From the NCBI GenBank assembly GCA_050117315.1, contig JASFMY010000139.1, positions 1 through 17,476 of the forward strand: a stretch of 17,476 nucleotides of DNA, written 5' to 3'. The stretch comes from JANQIV01 sp050117315. Its GTDB lineage: Bacteria; Bacteroidota; Ignavibacteria; Ignavibacteriales; Melioribacteraceae. A model generated the notes under the pieces. It was given only the letters and a program-made list of their open reading frames with translations. It did not search any database and had not been told where the DNA came from. Made by a program: the position numbers and the translations under genes. Every line of letters begins with the position of its first letter. Position 1 is the first letter of the stretch. This document shows positions 1 to 6,447 of this stretch, piece by piece.

Positions 1-15
1 TAACTCGATTTTCAT
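1..15 (-). CDS. 5' end of a probable RelE/ParE-type toxin gene, cut by the window edge
   Basis: Only five codons (M K I E L) are visible, starting with an ATG at 15-13. The call rests on position: the ATG lies 10 nt downstream of the stop of a RelB/DinJ-like antitoxin on the same strand, the usual place for the partner toxin gene. Nothing in the protein can be tested here. Confidence 0.35.
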
Positions 16-25
16 ACTAACAAAC

Positions 26-199
26 TTAACCTTTTTCTAACTCTTTAAACAGTCCCAAACTTAATTTTTTTTTCGGATCGTGTATATAATATATATTTAT
101 TGCTTCAGAATGATTAATACCAAGACGTGAAAGAATTTTAGAAACTCTTTCTTTTTTTTTCGGGTCAATCATTGCTCTAACTGTTACTGTCCTACCCAT
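26..199 (-). CDS. RelB/DinJ-like antitoxin, short (57 aa)
   Basis: The start MGRTVTVRAMIDPKKKERVS, followed by a segment containing LGINHSEAINIYY, matches the ribbon-helix-helix N-terminus of RelB/DinJ antitoxins (VRARIDPELK...LGLTMSEAI...). These proteins bind operator DNA as dimers and neutralise a RelE/YafQ-type toxin with their C-terminal part. At 57 residues it is shorter than the usual 80 or so. The segment after residue 40 (HDPKKKLSLGLFKELEKG) does not look like the family, so the toxin-binding half may be divergent or degraded. An AAAGGA ribosome binding site lies about 8 nt before the ATG. A probable toxin ORF begins 10 nt after the stop. The gene sits at the end of a minus-strand row of toxin-antitoxin and defence-like genes. 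Confidence 0.7.
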   Translation of the reverse strand: MGRTVTVRAMIDPKKKERVSKILSRLGINHSEAINIYYIHDPKKKLSLGLFKELEKG

Positions 200-229
200 T
201 CTATTTTATCCTTTATTAACTTGTTTTAC

Positions 230-248
230 ATAGCCGTATTATAGCTAT
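230..248. promoter_or_regulatory. Small dyad upstream of the relB-like gene, possible operator
   Basis: ATAGC (230-234) and GCTAT (244-248) form an inverted repeat with a 9-bp A/T-rich spacer, about 30-50 bp upstream of the antitoxin start. Ribbon-helix-helix antitoxins usually autorepress from such sites. Short arms make this only a candidate. Confidence 0.25.
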
Positions 249-307
249 ATTTATAAAGTTAGTCAATTCATTTTTTATTTAATAGGATACTTTTACAATT
301 TTTGTAA

Positions 308-380
308 CCTACCGGCTAACCGGGAGATGTCACCACCTCCAAGCCCACTAAGAACCGTACATGCTGGAATCGATCCCTGT
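308..380 (-). repeat. Structured repeat copy 1 (short terminal part only), group II intron end-like
   Basis: On the minus strand this carries the shared repeat end: TTAGTGGGCTTGGAGGTG, loop GTGA, CATCTCCCGG, then TTAGCCGGTAGG. Copies 2-4 carry the same motif. Unlike them, it is preceded by CATGTACGGTTCTTAG, which resembles the 3' strand of domain V of group II introns, and AGGGATCGA (around 375-367) can pair with it. The hairpin after it is placed like domain VI. No intron 5' end or reverse transcriptase is present, so this would be a remnant. It lies between brnA and the relB-like gene. Confidence 0.55.
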
Positions 381-392
381 GTTTTTTATAAA

Positions 393-626
393 CTATTGGG
401 AATAATGGGATGTATATCTATCAAGTAAATTTCTAATTAGCTTCTGATATTGGCTTCCTTGTTTTTGGGCTATTTCTTTAAAGAATTCTATGCTTGATTT
501 ACTCAAATTAAGAGTAACTTTTACTGTGTCCTCTTTGAATACCAATTCCTCTGGTTTAGGTAGAAAATCCTTTACAATTTCTACTTCACCAATTTTTTCA
601 TTACTATATTTTATTTTCTTTTTCAT
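393..626 (-). CDS. brnA: BrnA-type (CopG/RHH) antitoxin
   Basis: The 77-aa protein beginning MKKKIKYSNEKIGEVEIVKD matches BrnA antitoxins. It has an N-terminal segment with DFLPKPEELVFKED, then a ribbon-helix-helix segment starting at DTVKVTLNLSKSS and ending near LIRNLLDRYTSHY. BrnA binds the BrnT ribonuclease and represses the brnTA promoter. I chose the internal ATG at 626 over a longer in-frame start at 662, because the purine-rich GGAAAGGGAAAAAG lies just before it and the family begins at MKKK. The start overlaps the end of brnT by 23 nt, which suggests translational coupling. Confidence 0.88.
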   Translation of the reverse strand: MKKKIKYSNEKIGEVEIVKDFLPKPEELVFKEDTVKVTLNLSKSSIEFFKEIAQKQGSQYQKLIRNLLDRYTSHYSQ

Positions 627-891
627 ATATCTTTTTCCCTTTCCTCCAATAGCCGGCACCAATAATTCTAATTTTATTATTTCTGTATGTAAAACGAACT
701 GTAACTATATTATCTCCAACTTTCCCAAAACAATAAAATCTTTCTTCACTTTCACTATGATCTAAATCTTTAGCTATAATTCTTTTTATATCAGAAAATG
801 CATATTGAGCTTCTTCAAATGAAATAGTATGCTTCTTTTGGTTAAGTTTATTTTTATTATCATCCCATTCAAATGTTGCAGTTTCAGCCAA
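604..891 (-). CDS. brnT: BrnT-type toxin (RelE-fold ribonuclease)
   Basis: The 95-aa protein contains the BrnT signature: FEWDDNKNKLNQKKH near the start, SFEEAQYAFSD, then HSESEERFYCFGKVGDNIVTVRFTYR and a final RIIGAGYWRKGKKIYE. The family usually has RIISAR-A, so the G-A-G-Y-W variant is slightly off consensus. BrnT proteins cleave mRNA and are held in check by BrnA, encoded immediately downstream and overlapping. The most upstream start is TTG at 891 and has no strong ribosome binding site, so the exact N-terminus is open. The pair is flanked by structured repeat copies 1 and 2. Confidence 0.88.
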   Translation of the reverse strand: MAETATFEWDDNKNKLNQKKHTISFEEAQYAFSDIKRIIAKDLDHSESEERFYCFGKVGDNIVTVRFTYRNNKIRIIGAGYWRKGKKIYEKENKI

Positions 892-956
892 TGTTTTTCT
901 ATTTACTTAATATACATACTTTTATATGGCTTATCAACCATTTGTTTTTTGCCAGT

Positions 957-1257
957 TACCGGGTAGCCGGGAGATGTCGCCATCTCCAAGCCCCTTAAGA
1001 ATCACGCTGTTGCGGGACTCAAGCACTTTTCAAGCCTTTCCCATTTAGGAAGACCCGACAATTATTAAATTAGTTAATTAATTTTTACTGCCGTCACTGA
1101 TTCCCGAATTGCGTGACAAGTATTCAGTGACGGGATTATTTTATTTTTATCTTTTACTGCCTTTTCTTAAAACCCAGCAATTGTGCCCCTCCGTAGCTTT
1201 AAGCGAAGGAGGGCCTGTCCCGTTCATCTCAGCGGGGACTTTTTACCTTTAATATGG
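957..1257. repeat. Structured interspersed repeat copy 2 (~300 bp), fills the brnT-FRG gap
   Basis: This fills the stretch between brnT and the FRG gene. Read on the plus strand it has: a terminal GGGAGATG / CATCTCC hairpin (around 969-988); a small hairpin with GAATC and TGTTGCGGGACTC; GGGAAAG-type pairing at the AAGCCTTTCCC/GGAAGACCC block; a 10-bp perfect hairpin CCGTCACTGA (1091-1100) with TCAGTGACGG (1124-1133); a CCCTCCGTAGC/GCGAAGGAGGG hairpin near 1186-1213; and a final GTCCCG...CGGGGAC hairpin followed by T5. Copies 3 and 4 keep the same order, but the terminal hairpin is absent from copy 3. Many stems and no reading frame suggest a structured RNA or a mobile structured element. Confidence 0.8.
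1217..1244 (+). terminator. Terminator-like hairpin and T-run at the end of repeat copy 2
   Basis: GTCCCG (1217-1222) pairs with CGGGGAC (1233-1239) with one bulged G, followed by TTTTT. This orientation would stop plus-strand transcription, opposite to the flanking genes. The same hairpin and T-run recur at the end of copy 4. Confidence 0.5.
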
Positions 1258-1273
1258 CATTACTAATTCTCAA

Positions 1274-2059
1274 TTAATAATTTTTAATTTCCAACTCTTT
1301 ATTACAAAATTGTGATGCTCCTGCTAAATCCGGAAATAATGTCAGATGATTTATATTCATTCTATTTAAATATCTTAGACAATCAATTGTATTTTTATTT
1401 GGCATGGTCATCTTAATAAGCTCAAGGAAATCATTTTCTGAATGAAAAGTTTTAACCCATTTTTCAATATCTATATTATTGGGTCCTCTAGTAAAAAGAC
1501 CACTTTGATTTACTAAACGATTATTTTCATCTGTTAAAGGTTTTACAATTCTTACTGTAGGTTTTCTGGAATTTACTAATTTTACTTTGTCATCTTCTTT
1601 TATTTTTTTGTTATTTTCATTAATTGTATCTTCTGATAATGCAAAAACAGAGAATGAATCACTTTCTTCATTAAGAGCTGTGCTTGCTGCAAAAAATAAA
1701 GCTACAAAGGGAGATTTAGTCCAATCCAACAATGGAGTTGCTAAACCGTGATGCTGACCCAATGCCCACCAATCGTTTTCATTCTCTAATTTTGGAGGAT
1801 TAAAACCACGTCTACCTCGTGCAGCATATTTAAAAGCTTCAAGATGACGACGCCTTTTACTTGAATTTGGTAATTTTATAATACGATCTAAAGTTGGTTC
1901 TAATTTCCATTTACTATCTCCGTGACCACGATAAATATAAGTTGTATAATCAAGCATTTCTTGGTTAATATAATCAGAGAAATATTTCCATGAACTTATT
2001 TTTACCTCCATCACTCCTTTAATAGTTTTATCTTCTTGCCATCTTAAAGGACGTCCCAT
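1274..2059 (-). CDS. FRG-domain protein (possible defence or toxin effector)
   Basis: The 261-aa protein carries a clear FRG domain, named after its F/Y-R-G motif. Visible parts are YRGHGDSKWKLEPTLDR (residues 43-59) and the segment from WWALGQHHGLATPLLDW to SPFVALFFA (97-124), with a C-terminal PNNIDIEKWVK region. FRG proteins are widespread in accessory DNA and prophages and have been linked to anti-phage and abortive-infection loci. The biochemical activity is not established from sequence here. The start MGRPLRW has only a GAGAG element before it. Alternative starts are GTG or ATG at V16/M17, next to an AAAGGAG. The gene stands alone between repeat copies 2 and 3, each close to its ends, as a cassette would. 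Confidence 0.85.
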   Translation of the reverse strand: MGRPLRWQEDKTIKGVMEVKISSWKYFSDYINQEMLDYTTYIYRGHGDSKWKLEPTLDRIIKLPNSSKRRRHLEAFKYAARGRRGFNPPKLENENDWWALGQHHGLATPLLDWTKSPFVALFFAASTALNEESDSFSVFALSEDTINENNKKIKEDDKVKLVNSRKPTVRIVKPLTDENNRLVNQSGLFTRGPNNIDIEKWVKTFHSENDFLELIKMTMPNKNTIDCLRYLNRMNINHLTLFPDLAGASQFCNKELEIKNY

Positions 2060-2088
2060 AAACTCTCTAAAATTATTTTATTTAAATG

Positions 2089-2354
2089 CCTACCGCGCAG
2101 CCGGGAGATGTCGCCATCTCCAAGCCCCCTAAGAATCAGGCTGTTGCGGGACTCAAGCTCTTTTCAAGCCTTTCCCCTTATGGGAGACCCGACAATTATT
2201 AAATTAGTTAATTGATTTTTACTGCCGTCACTGACTCTCGAATTACAGTGGACAAGCATTCAGCAACGGGAGTATTTTATTTTTATCTTTTACTGTCTTT
2301 TCTCAAAACCCAGCTAGTGTGCCTGCCCGCCGTAGTTTTAACGAAGGAGGGCCC
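2089..2354. repeat. Structured interspersed repeat copy 3
   Basis: It has the same plus-strand order as copy 2: terminal GGGAGATG/CATCTCC hairpin, TGTTGCGGGACTC block, the CCGTCACTGA region (its partner arm is altered to TCAGCAACGG, weakening that stem), ATTTTATTTTTATCTTTTACTG, and the CCGCCGTAG/CGAAGGAGG hairpin. Similarity stops at about 2354, so this copy lacks the final terminator-like hairpin. From 2355 to 2472 I see only unassigned sequence down to the higA stop. Confidence 0.75.
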
Positions 2355-2472
2355 GCCTGTATTTTGGCGTGGGTCGGTGGCAGCAGTGGAATCGACATTT
2401 TTTTTCGTTACTTTGAGCTTTTCCGACAGTCTCGTTATGTGCAAATCTCTAGAATTTTTTCACAAGGATTAT

Positions 2473-2841
2473 CTACTTCGTTAATTGATAATTAGATACT
2501 AGTATTGATGCAGATAAATGTAATTTTTTTTCTAGTTCTCTTATCATATCTACTGTTAATCTTTTCTTTTTATTTAATACTTCTGAAACTCTGCTTTTCC
2601 CTCCAATTATTCCGACCAAATCTTTCTGTTTAATATTCATTTCTTCCATTCGAATTTTGATTGCCTCAATTGGATCTGGAGCATCTATCGGATAATATTG
2701 ATTTTCATAATTTTCGATTAACAATGATAAGATTTCTGCTTCATCACCTTCTTTGGATTCTGCTGGTGCATCAAAAATCTTTTCAAGTCTTTTAAGTGCT
2801 TTTTGATAATCCTCTTCGGATTTTATCGGTTTTATTTTCAT
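2473..2841 (-). CDS. higA: HigA-type antitoxin (XRE-family helix-turn-helix)
   Basis: The 122-aa protein begins MKIKPIKSEEDYQKALKRLE, the usual start of the longer HigA antitoxins. Its C-terminal helix-turn-helix (about 58-115) includes PIEAIKIRMEEMNIKQKDLV, GGKSRVSEVLNKKKRLT and an RELEKKLHL helix. It would bind the HigB ribonuclease and repress the higBA promoter. It starts 10 nt after the higB stop, in the toxin-first order normal for this family. Length and motif order are complete. Confidence 0.9.
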   Translation of the reverse strand: MKIKPIKSEEDYQKALKRLEKIFDAPAESKEGDEAEILSLLIENYENQYYPIDAPDPIEAIKIRMEEMNIKQKDLVGIIGGKSRVSEVLNKKKRLTVDMIRELEKKLHLSASILVSNYQLTK

Positions 2842-2851
2842 TATGATACCT

Positions 2852-3148
2852 CTAAATTGTCTCTGCGTTTATTTTATCATATTCAGCGTGAGTTCCTATA
2901 AATCGAATGAATGCCCACTCTCTTTCATAATTAAATTTGACTACAAGCCTATATGAATTACCTTTAATATTGAAAACAACTCTATTATCTTGCAATATAC
3001 TAGCATTAGCATATGTTTTTTTTACTTCATTCGGATTTTTCCAATTCGAATTCTTGGCAGTTTCATACCAAGTTTTTAAATATTGTTCGCAATCAGAATG
3101 TTTTTCCCAGTATTCCCGTAATGTTTTCTTTGCAATTATACGTTTCAT
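2852..3148 (-). CDS. higB: HigB-type mRNA interferase toxin
   Basis: The 98-aa protein matches HigB toxins along its whole length: MKRIIAKKTLREYWEKH, LKTWYETAKNSNWKNPNEVK, YANASILQDNRVVFNIKGN, then YRLVVKFNYE and FIRFIGTHAEYDKINAETI. HigB is a RelE-fold ribonuclease that cleaves ribosome-bound mRNA. The basic residues and the conserved FIGTHAEYDKI end are present, so it looks intact. higA follows 10 nt downstream. The module sits between repeat copies 3 and 4. Confidence 0.93.
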   Translation of the reverse strand: MKRIIAKKTLREYWEKHSDCEQYLKTWYETAKNSNWKNPNEVKKTYANASILQDNRVVFNIKGNSYRLVVKFNYEREWAFIRFIGTHAEYDKINAETI

Positions 3149-3352
3149 TCACTAAGGCTTTTTCGCAAATATAATAAAAAGTTCTACAAATGAGAACTGC
3201 TAAAAATAAATAATTCGAAACCTCTTACACTTTAAATTGCACCTACCGGCTAACCGGGAGATGTCGTCATCTCTAAGCCCACTAAGAATCCGCTGTTGCG
3301 GGACTCAAGCACTTTTCAAGTCTTTTCCCTTAGGGTAGACCCGGCAATTATT

Positions 3353-3477
3353 GACTCACCTTACGCAGGGAATTCTTACTCTTAATCATAATCCTAATCA
3401 TACTCTAAAAAAAGATAAAGAAGATTATGATTAAGAGTAGGATTATGATTAATACGATACAATTTGCGTAACGTGAC
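3353..3477. mobile_element. 125-bp MITE-like palindromic element with TTATT target duplication
   Basis: The ends GACTCACCTTACGCA and (complement of the right end) GTCACGTTACGCA form imperfect terminal inverted repeats. The interior is a long palindrome including ACTCTTAATCATAATC paired with GATTATGATTAAGAGT. TTATT flanks both sides (3348-3352 and 3478-3482), while the uninterrupted copy 2 has a single AATTATTAAATT at this place. The empty site and target duplication are therefore visible within the window. It encodes nothing, so it would move only with a transposase supplied elsewhere. Confidence 0.8.
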
Positions 3478-3676
3478 TTATTAAATTAATTAATTTTTAC
3501 TGCTGTCACTGATCCCTCCTTCGTATAACTATGGTGGGTAAGCATTCAGTGACGGGATTATTTTATTTTTATCTTTTACTGCCTTTTCTTAAAACCCAGC
3601 TAGTGTGCCTGCCCTCCGTAGTTTTAACGAAGGAGGGCCTTGTCCACCGAAGTTGTTCTTTAACGAAGGTGGGCAT

Positions 3677-3704
3677 GTCCCGTTCATCTTAGCGGGGACT
3701 TTTT
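3677..3704 (+). terminator. Terminator-like hairpin and T-run at the end of repeat copy 4
   Basis: GTCCCG (3677-3682) pairs with CGGGGAC (3693-3699), followed by TTTTT, as in copy 2. It would act on plus-strand transcripts across the repeat. Confidence 0.5.
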
Positions 3705-3729
3705 ACCTTTAATATGGGTTATACGCTTC

Positions 3730-4362
3730 CTATAAAGTAATTTTCTTTATTAGACCATTTTGTAAATAATTTTTTGCATCAATTAATTCTTTTGACAATA
3801 ATTCTTTTGACAATAAATTATGGCTTTTTGTAACGAGTCGATTAAATTCATTTTTGAAATCTTTATAAGCAGAAATATCTTCAATCAATAAACCCTGGAC
3901 TGTTTGCTCAGATTTATTGCGGTCAACATCCAAAATAAGATTATCAGGTGGGATTAATCTAAAGACAAATGGAGTAGGTTCCATCAATATATCAATCTTA
4001 TTCAAATATTTAATGATATTATCTATGACTTTAATTCTAATAGATAAAGAAACTTCAAAATTTGATGAGGCTTCATGTATTACACCCTTTTCAATCATTC
4101 TTTTCAAAGAGTGCATTTCAAAACAAAGACTTATTTTATTTTCAGCAAGCATTTGTAATTGACTTTTGCCAAATTTCCATAGCTTTTCGGCCACTTGTTT
4201 ATGTTTTTCGAGTGGTTCTTTTTTATTAAAATAATAGTCTATAACATCTTTCGGGAAAAAGGTACTTGGAATGAAATTTGAACAAAATATTTCTCCTACA
4301 ATTATTTTTTTAGATGTTATAAAATCCACATAGTCATAATTATTTTTAAATATTCTTATCAT
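3730..4362 (-). CDS. Hypothetical protein, coupled to the methyltransferase-YbaK gene
   Basis: I do not recognise this 210-aa protein. It has no signal peptide or membrane segment. It begins MIRIFKNNYDYVDFITSKK, has an amphipathic helical middle (KQVAEKLWKFGKSQLQMLAE...), a mixed stretch PTPFVFRLIPPDNLILDVDR (about 130-149) and a helical C-terminus. Its ATG lies three bases after the TGA of the upstream methyltransferase fusion (TGA-GCT-ATG), which strongly suggests translational coupling and a shared task. Near the end, a 15-bp tandem duplication (3784-3798 and 3799-3813) gives LLSKELLSKEL. It may be the partner of the fused enzyme, but the role is unknown. Confidence 0.75.
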   Translation of the reverse strand: MIRIFKNNYDYVDFITSKKIIVGEIFCSNFIPSTFFPKDVIDYYFNKKEPLEKHKQVAEKLWKFGKSQLQMLAENKISLCFEMHSLKRMIEKGVIHEASSNFEVSLSIRIKVIDNIIKYLNKIDILMEPTPFVFRLIPPDNLILDVDRNKSEQTVQGLLIEDISAYKDFKNEFNRLVTKSHNLLSKELLSKELIDAKNYLQNGLIKKITL

Positions 4363-4365
4363 AGC

Positions 4366-5730
4366 TCATATCGGTTTGGAAATATCATTAAAAGTTGGTG
4401 TACTTAATATTTTTAGTTCATGCAAAAATAACCTTATAGACTCAGTTGACTTACCTGTACCGCACCAGATTTCATCTTTTTCTTGGATTCTTATATCAAT
4501 TATTACATGAATATTTTTGGGTAATCCGAATGGTGGGATACTACCTACTTTAAAACCTGTGATTTCCTCTAGTTGAAGCTGGGTAGCCATTTTAAGAGAA
4601 TGTCGAGGTACATCTAAGATTGTCGCAAGTTTACTAAAATCTAATTTACGATCTGCTGGAATACCAATTAGGAATAAGTTTCTATTAATTGATTTTGTCT
4701 CTTGATTATTCTCTGGATTATCAACTGTAACTAATATTGATTTTATCATGAAACTTGGATCACAATCTAGAACCTTTTTGACGTCCTCCATATTTCTAAC
4801 GGGGCTATGCTCTTTTATTCTTACAATTGTATCAATATTATGAGTTCGTAATAAATTGAGAACTTGTTCATAACCTTTTAGTTTTTCAATCTTATCAAAT
4901 TTTCCACCTTTTTTACAAACAGCAACAATGTATGGACCTGCTGCTATTTCTAGATTGTTAGCCAGCAATGTATCTACATTTGTACAAAGTTCTCTAGTAG
5001 TAGCATTAGCAAATAATTCTTGTGGAAATAATGCCGATAAAGTTGGGAATGTTGTGATATCAATCGGGTTTGTAGGACCAAATGCGCCTAATGTTTTTTT
5101 CTTAATTTCATTGACTGTATATGCCTTCGCTGCTATTTTGTAAGAATTGCCTTTAAAATTTACTTCTAGACAGTCTTCTCCTGCAACAACTCTGGCTGCT
5201 AAAGCCGGACGCCATTGTAAAACAAGTTTGTTGACTAACGCATCCGAATTATAAAATGAGAATATTACTATGCCACTAGGTTTTAATACTCTTCTAATTT
5301 CACGGAATAAATTTTCCAAATTTTGGACAAAACTTCCCATGCCGAAAGCCGTATTAACAAATGAAATTGAATTGTTTTCCCACGGTAATTCTTGTTCTTC
5401 GACATCCCTTGGTTCAAAATATACATTCCCAATGCGTTTTTGAATTTTATTTTTATTTGCAACTAAAATCATCTGCGAGGAAAAATCATAACCATAAACT
5501 TGCTCAAAATGTTTGCACATATAAAAACTATCTCTCCCAGTTCCGCAACCTAGATCAAGAGCAATATCTTTTGAAGGAACAAATGATAAATATTTTTTAA
5601 TTCTCTCTAGTTCGTAACGCATATAACTACCGGTAGCAAAGTTTGCCTTTTCATACAATTCATCATATTTATCTGCAGCAACTGCCGATAATTTTAAGTG
5701 TTCATCTTTATATTTTTGCCAACTTTCCAT
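4366..5730 (-). CDS. SAM-dependent methyltransferase fused to a YbaK/EbsC-type aminoacyl-tRNA deacylase domain
   Basis: The 454-aa protein has two domains. Residues about 20-275 form a class I SAM methyltransferase: motif I is LDLGCGTGR (58-66), then YGYDFSSQM (79-87), the acidic loop EPRDVEEQELPW and REIRRVLKPSGIVIFSFY (143-160). Residues about 285-445 resemble YbaK/ProX-type trans-editing deacylases: EHSPVRNMEDV, the conserved lysine in FMIKSILV (K330), LDFSKLATILDVPRHSLKMA, TGFKVGSIPPFGLP (391-404) and GTGKSTESIRL. Family members remove mischarged amino acids from tRNA. Joining this to a methyltransferase is unusual, and the substrate cannot be told from sequence. It starts a two-gene operon. 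The ATG follows an AAAAGG-type element closely. Confidence 0.82.
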   Translation of the reverse strand: MESWQKYKDEHLKLSAVAADKYDELYEKANFATGSYMRYELERIKKYLSFVPSKDIALDLGCGTGRDSFYMCKHFEQVYGYDFSSQMILVANKNKIQKRIGNVYFEPRDVEEQELPWENNSISFVNTAFGMGSFVQNLENLFREIRRVLKPSGIVIFSFYNSDALVNKLVLQWRPALAARVVAGEDCLEVNFKGNSYKIAAKAYTVNEIKKKTLGAFGPTNPIDITTFPTLSALFPQELFANATTRELCTNVDTLLANNLEIAAGPYIVAVCKKGGKFDKIEKLKGYEQVLNLLRTHNIDTIVRIKEHSPVRNMEDVKKVLDCDPSFMIKSILVTVDNPENNQETKSINRNLFLIGIPADRKLDFSKLATILDVPRHSLKMATQLQLEEITGFKVGSIPPFGLPKNIHVIIDIRIQEKDEIWCGTGKSTESIRLFLHELKILSTPTFNDISKPI

Positions 5731-6447
5731 AAAAAGCCTTTTCTAATTTTAGCGTATAACTTTATAAAATTTCATCTGGAAACGAGCAAAAAAATTAAGC
5801 TACAGTATAATCTCAAAACTTACCCGGAAGAACCGGGATGTCCACTCTGTTCTCATTTACAGACCTGTCTGCCTTTGGCTGATAAAATTCTGTTGTCCGC
5901 GGGATAAACGCGGAACCATCCCCATTCTTCTATGGGGATTTAATGCGATTCTTATATTACTAAGCGACTCTAATTTTCGTATGCTTTTAATTATCATTCC
6001 CTCTTTGTAGGTTTTTACAGTCAAGATAATATTCAATTAACTGTTAATTCTAAAATATATAAACTGCTTTTTATACTCAAGCATTAATTCCGCCTACGCC
6101 AAGGTTTCGAAGGACGGGTCCTCCTTCGCCAAAGTTTACCGACCATAACTTTAGTGGCGGTTGGGCTACAGAGGATGTGTCCGCCTACGCAAGAGATGCT
6201 ACGGCGGACAGGTTGGAACAGTAACAATGTATGACTACAAATGACCAATGACTTTTGTTATAGCCAGCCCAATCAAGAAGTGCTCCCTATGGGAAATAAC
6301 GGCGGGATATCCACTTGCCTCTATGGGACTTCGTTCCGAAAACTTTTTTTTTTATCCTTTATCTTTCTCGTTGAATTAACTGCCCGCTGTTGAGGGTTCA
6401 GTACCAGTGGTCGAGCTCCTTGCCCGTAATGTCTTTATGTGAACATT
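5731..6447. other. Gene-free stretch with several hairpins and a possible divergent repeat copy
   Basis: I see no credible gene here. Between about 5818 and 5945 there are three hairpins: CCCGG/CCGGG, CCGCG/CGCGG, and ATCCCCAT/ATGGGGAT. Their order and the TACC..CCGGG-ATGTC block recall the terminal part of repeat copies 1-4, so this may be a fifth, strongly diverged copy placed upstream of the methyltransferase. Around 6093-6213 are GC-rich imperfect inverted repeats of the TCCGCCTACGCCAAGG / CTACGGCGGA type, similar to the short palindromes in the repeat copies. The methyltransferase promoter must lie near 5740-5820. Confidence 0.35.

Larger units (their letters stand above)
3242..3717. repeat. 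Structured interspersed repeat copy 4, interrupted by a miniature element
   Basis: It has the same motif order as copy 2, starting CCTACCGGCTAACCGGGAG and ending in the GTCCCG...CGGGGAC plus T5 hairpin. A 125-bp palindromic element (3353-3477) splits it. It also has one extra hairpin not seen in copy 2 (CCACCGAAG...CGAAGGTGG, around 3642-3673) next to the CCCTCCGTAG/CGAAGGAGG hairpin. It occupies nearly all the gap between the 210-aa gene and higB. Confidence 0.8.

Noticed and set aside
490..765. Plus-strand ORF opposite brnTA
   Set aside because: Hydrophobic antisense shadow of two well-supported toxin-antitoxin genes.
1000..1025. Match to a conserved 16S rRNA segment (AGTCCCGCAAC on the minus strand)
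   Set aside because: Only 11 bases agree and the surroundings are unrelated to rRNA; taken as chance.
957..3717. Repeats between same-strand modules as integron attC sites
   Set aside because: No paired RYYYAAC and GTTRRRY core sites at the repeat ends, the copies are about 300 bp or more, and there is no integrase in the window. Only the cassette-like layout is kept as a finding.
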